From assembly GCF_019900845.1 (NCBI RefSeq), contig NZ_CP074570.1, positions 806,001-870,000 of the forward strand: 64,000 bases of DNA, read 5' to 3'. Origin of the DNA: Paraneptunicella aestuarii. GTDB taxonomy: Bacteria; Pseudomonadota; Gammaproteobacteria; Enterobacterales; Alteromonadaceae. Positions 61,591-64,000 of the stretch are shown here, piece after piece. The notes under the pieces were generated by a model, which was not told the origin of the DNA, made no database searches, and saw only the letters and a program-made list of their open reading frames with translations. The translations under genes were made by a program, and so were the position numbers. Positions within the stretch are counted from its first letter, which is position 1, and the number at the start of each line of letters is the position of its first letter.

Positions 61591-64000
61591 GTGACCATAG
61601 CTAAACTTATAAATGAGATTCATGCTAAAGGCATAAAGTTATGGCAGATAGATGGGCAGCTTAAATTTAAGGCCTCAAAAGAAGCTTGGACAGACGATAT
61701 TCGTGACAAAATTATTGCTAATAAAGAGGACATTATTGCTTTTTTGTCCCAGGCTTCTAAAACCAGTGACATCCCGCCTATTGAACCTGTAAGTCGGATC
61801 GATGCTGACGGTCGCCCTATTGCTTCTTTCCCTTTAAGTTTTGCTCAGGAAAGGTTGTGGTTCATTGAGCAAATGGAACCTGACAATACCAGTTATAACC
61901 TTCCTGGAGCCGTTACTATCAGCGGCGATCTGAACACTGAGCATTTGGAACAGGCATTCAATCTGTTGATCGAGCGCCATGAAAATCTTCGCACCATTTT
62001 CATCAACGAGGAAGGACAGGGACGCCAGGTCATACTGCCCAGTATGGATTTTAAATTGAAGCGTATCGACCTCAGTCAAATTGAAAATGAAGCAACCCTG
62101 CATGAGCAATTGCAGCAATTGGGCCAAGAAGAGGCCGCCACTCCTTTCGATTTGACCAAAGGGCCGTTACTTAGAGGAAAACTGGTCAAACTAGGTGAGA
62201 ATGAACATATGCTCATGCTGACCAAGCATCATATTATCAGTGATGGTTGGTCCATGGGGATTATGATCAAGGAGCTTGGGTTTATCATGGACTGTTTAGG
62301 TCAGGGTAAACGCCCCGAATTACCCCCTTTGCCAATACAGTATCTGGATTACAGCGTCTGGCAACGAAAATTGTTGGGTGGCAACAGCAAAGGAGATAGC
62401 GGCACAGAACAAGGCAGTCTGCTGCAACAGCAACTGACTTATTGGCAGGAAAAACTCAAGGGTGTACCTGAAAGTCTTAATTTTGCGACGGATTACCCAA
62501 GAGCCAGTGTACAAGACATTTCTGGAGCCATGCATACCTTCAGTTTGGATAGAAGCCTGACAGACAAGTTAAAGAAGTTGGCAGAACAGCAAGGTGGCAC
62601 ACTCTACATGATCTTGCTGGCGGCCTTTAATGCATTGTTGTATCGCCTCACAGGGCAAGAGGATATTTGTCTTGGTAGTCCTGTTGCCAACCGGAAATTT
62701 GGTGAAACTGAAGGCTTAATTGGCCTTTTTATCAATGTATTGGCACTAAGAAACCAGGTGCAAGGTGATGCATCCTTTATTTCTTTGTTAGCGCAAGTTA
62801 AAGAAACGTGTTTAGAGGCATACAAGTATCAGGATACTCCTTTTGAGAAAATAGTGGACAAAGTAGCGTCAGTGCGTAGCACGGCGATTAATCCCATCTT
62901 TCAAATCATGCTTGGGTTGCATAACGAGCGCAAGGAGTTGCCTGGACAAAATATTCGTCGCCATCGTTTAGACATTGATACCAGTAAATTGGATATCACT
63001 ATCTCCTTTACCGAAACACCGGAGGGAATGGATGGTGAAATTGTTTATAAAACCTCCCTCTTTAAACCGCAATCTATTGAGCGACTAGCCCAGCATTTTG
63101 GTGCCTTGTGTCAATCAATAGTTGCTGCTCCTGACGCGCAGATCAGTGATTTGGAATTTATTAGTGCAGCTGAAAAACAACTGCTACTGACAGAGTACAA
63201 CAACACACAAGCCGATTATCCCCGAGATAAGTGTATTCATGAGCTCTTTAAGGAACAGGTAGCGCTCAATCCTGATAAACCCGCTGTAGTCTGTCAGGGG
63301 GAAACATTGAGCTTCCAACAGCTTTATGACAAGAGTCTGGCGCTGGCTTTATACCTGCAATCAAAAGGAGTTAAACCGGATAGTCTGGTGGGATTGTGTG
63401 TAGAAAGAACTCCGGAAATGATGGTGGGAATACTTGGTATATTGCAAGCAGGAGGAGCTTATGTTCCATTGGATCCTGATCTCCCGGGAGATCGGCTTGC
63501 CTATATGTTGCAAGACTGCCAAACCCCTATAGTTTTGACGCTGGAAAAGCTAAAGAACAAACTCAGCGATATAGCCACTGATGAGACACATGTTGTTGCG
63601 TTGGATCAGCAATGGTTTCAGATACAAGACGTTGCTGATTCAATGCGTCAGCAAGCGGCATTGAGTCAGGAAGTTAAGCCTGACAATTTGGCTTATGTCA
63701 TTTATACATCAGGATCCACAGGGCAACCGAAAGGCGTAATGATAGAGCACCGGATGGTGGTTGATTACTGTTATTCAGTGTTCAGGAAAATGGATTTACA
63801 GCATTGTGACACCTTTGCGGCAGTATCCACTTTTTCTGCTGACCTTGGAAACATTTCCATATATGTCCCTATTCTTTTTAGTAAAACCATTCATTTATTT
63901 TCCAATGACTATGTCAATTATCCTCACAGGTTGAAGGATTATTTTGACTGTCATCCCATTGATTGTATGAAAATTACTCCGTCTCATTTTGAAATGTTCA
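61591..64000 (+). CDS. Second NRPS: TubC docking, C and A domains (partial)
   Basis: The visible 803 codons start at GTG 61591 (AGGGGAAG upstream) and run off the right edge. Residues about 1-53 form a TubC-type docking domain (TIAKLINEIHAKGIKLW, then a charged helix ending IIAFLSQ). A C domain follows (PLSFAQERLWFIEQ; HHIISDG), then an A domain with YTSGSTGQPKG and the SADLGNISIY A4 motif. The visible specificity positions, including CMKITPSH, equal those of module 4 in the first NRPS, so it likely adds the same residue. Docking to the acidic C-terminal tail of the 5443-residue NRPS is the simplest reading. Confidence 0.92.
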   Translation, partial: MTIAKLINEIHAKGIKLWQIDGQLKFKASKEAWTDDIRDKIIANKEDIIAFLSQASKTSDIPPIEPVSRIDADGRPIASFPLSFAQERLWFIEQMEPDNTSYNLPGAVTISGDLNTEHLEQAFNLLIERHENLRTIFINEEGQGRQVILPSMDFKLKRIDLSQIENEATLHEQLQQLGQEEAATPFDLTKGPLLRGKLVKLGENEHMLMLTKHHIISDGWSMGIMIKELGFIMDCLGQGKRPELPPLPIQYLDYSVWQRKLLGGNSKGDSGTEQGSLLQQQLTYWQEKLKGVPESLNFATDYPRASVQDISGAMHTFSLDRSLTDKLKKLAEQQGGTLYMILLAAFNALLYRLTGQEDICLGSPVANRKFGETEGLIGLFINVLALRNQVQGDASFISLLAQVKETCLEAYKYQDTPFEKIVDKVASVRSTAINPIFQIMLGLHNERKELPGQNIRRHRLDIDTSKLDITISFTETPEGMDGEIVYKTSLFKPQSIERLAQHFGALCQSIVAAPDAQISDLEFISAAEKQLLLTEYNNTQADYPRDKCIHELFKEQVALNPDKPAVVCQGETLSFQQLYDKSLALALYLQSKGVKPDSLVGLCVERTPEMMVGILGILQAGGAYVPLDPDLPGDRLAYMLQDCQTPIVLTLEKLKNKLSDIATDETHVVALDQQWFQIQDVADSMRQQAALSQEVKPDNLAYVIYTSGSTGQPKGVMIEHRMVVDYCYSVFRKMDLQHCDTFAAVSTFSADLGNISIYVPILFSKTIHLFSNDYVNYPHRLKDYFDCHPIDCMKITPSHFEMF

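Overview
The window looks like a chromosomal segment of a marine-type gammaproteobacterium, probably in or near the Alteromonadales. This is inferred from the conserved gene order suhB / trmJ / iscR / iscS / ndk / rlmN / pilW / rodZ / ispG / hisS / yfgM / bamB / der / xseA / guaB / guaA / tadA / mltF / purL, from close agreement of key residues with the Escherichia coli proteins, and from moderate GC content. I found no rRNA, tRNA, CRISPR array, insertion sequence or prophage.

Positions 1-33450 are mostly housekeeping. A histidine kinase and a receiver-GGDEF protein (partial at the left edge) are read leftward. suhB follows, then two accessory lipoprotein genes placed between suhB and trmJ. 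The iscR promoter carries an exact match to the type 1 IscR operator, but the isc operon is reduced to iscR-iscS: ndk follows directly, with no iscU, iscA, hscB, hscA or fdx, and IscS lacks its usual C-terminal tail. The block ndk to der encodes nucleotide metabolism, rRNA/tRNA modification, pilus, cell-shape, isoprenoid, translation, envelope-assembly and ribosome-assembly proteins. PilW carries an extra LysM domain. guaB-guaA, an lrgAB/cidAB pair, small membrane proteins, tadA, a FlK-like thioesterase, mltF, purL and an Smr-domain gene follow. Several genes under 60 codons are supported by ribosome binding sites, promoters or overlaps.

A 1.07 kb AT-rich non-coding stretch (33451-34521) separates this backbone from a rightward non-ribosomal peptide cluster that fills 34522-64000 and runs off the right edge. 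In order it encodes a PaaK-like adenylating enzyme, a SufS-like PLP enzyme, a 31-codon ORF, a penicillin-acylase-type Ntn hydrolase, a SyrD/PvdE-type ABC exporter, a sulfotransferase, a CmlA-type di-iron beta-hydroxylase, a 5443-residue NRPS (FAAL-ACP loading unit plus four modules), a 47-codon ORF, a SyrP/TauD-type dioxygenase, and a second NRPS that starts with a TubC docking domain.

The cluster reads as a fatty-acylated, probably beta-hydroxylated and sulfated peptide: acyl-Gly-(D-X)-Gly-Y-Y-..., where X and Y are not assigned. The combination of FAAL start, PvdE-like exporter and exported acylase recalls pyoverdine maturation, in which an acylated precursor is exported and then de-acylated. 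I recognise no known product with this gene set, so this cluster is the strongest candidate for an undescribed system.
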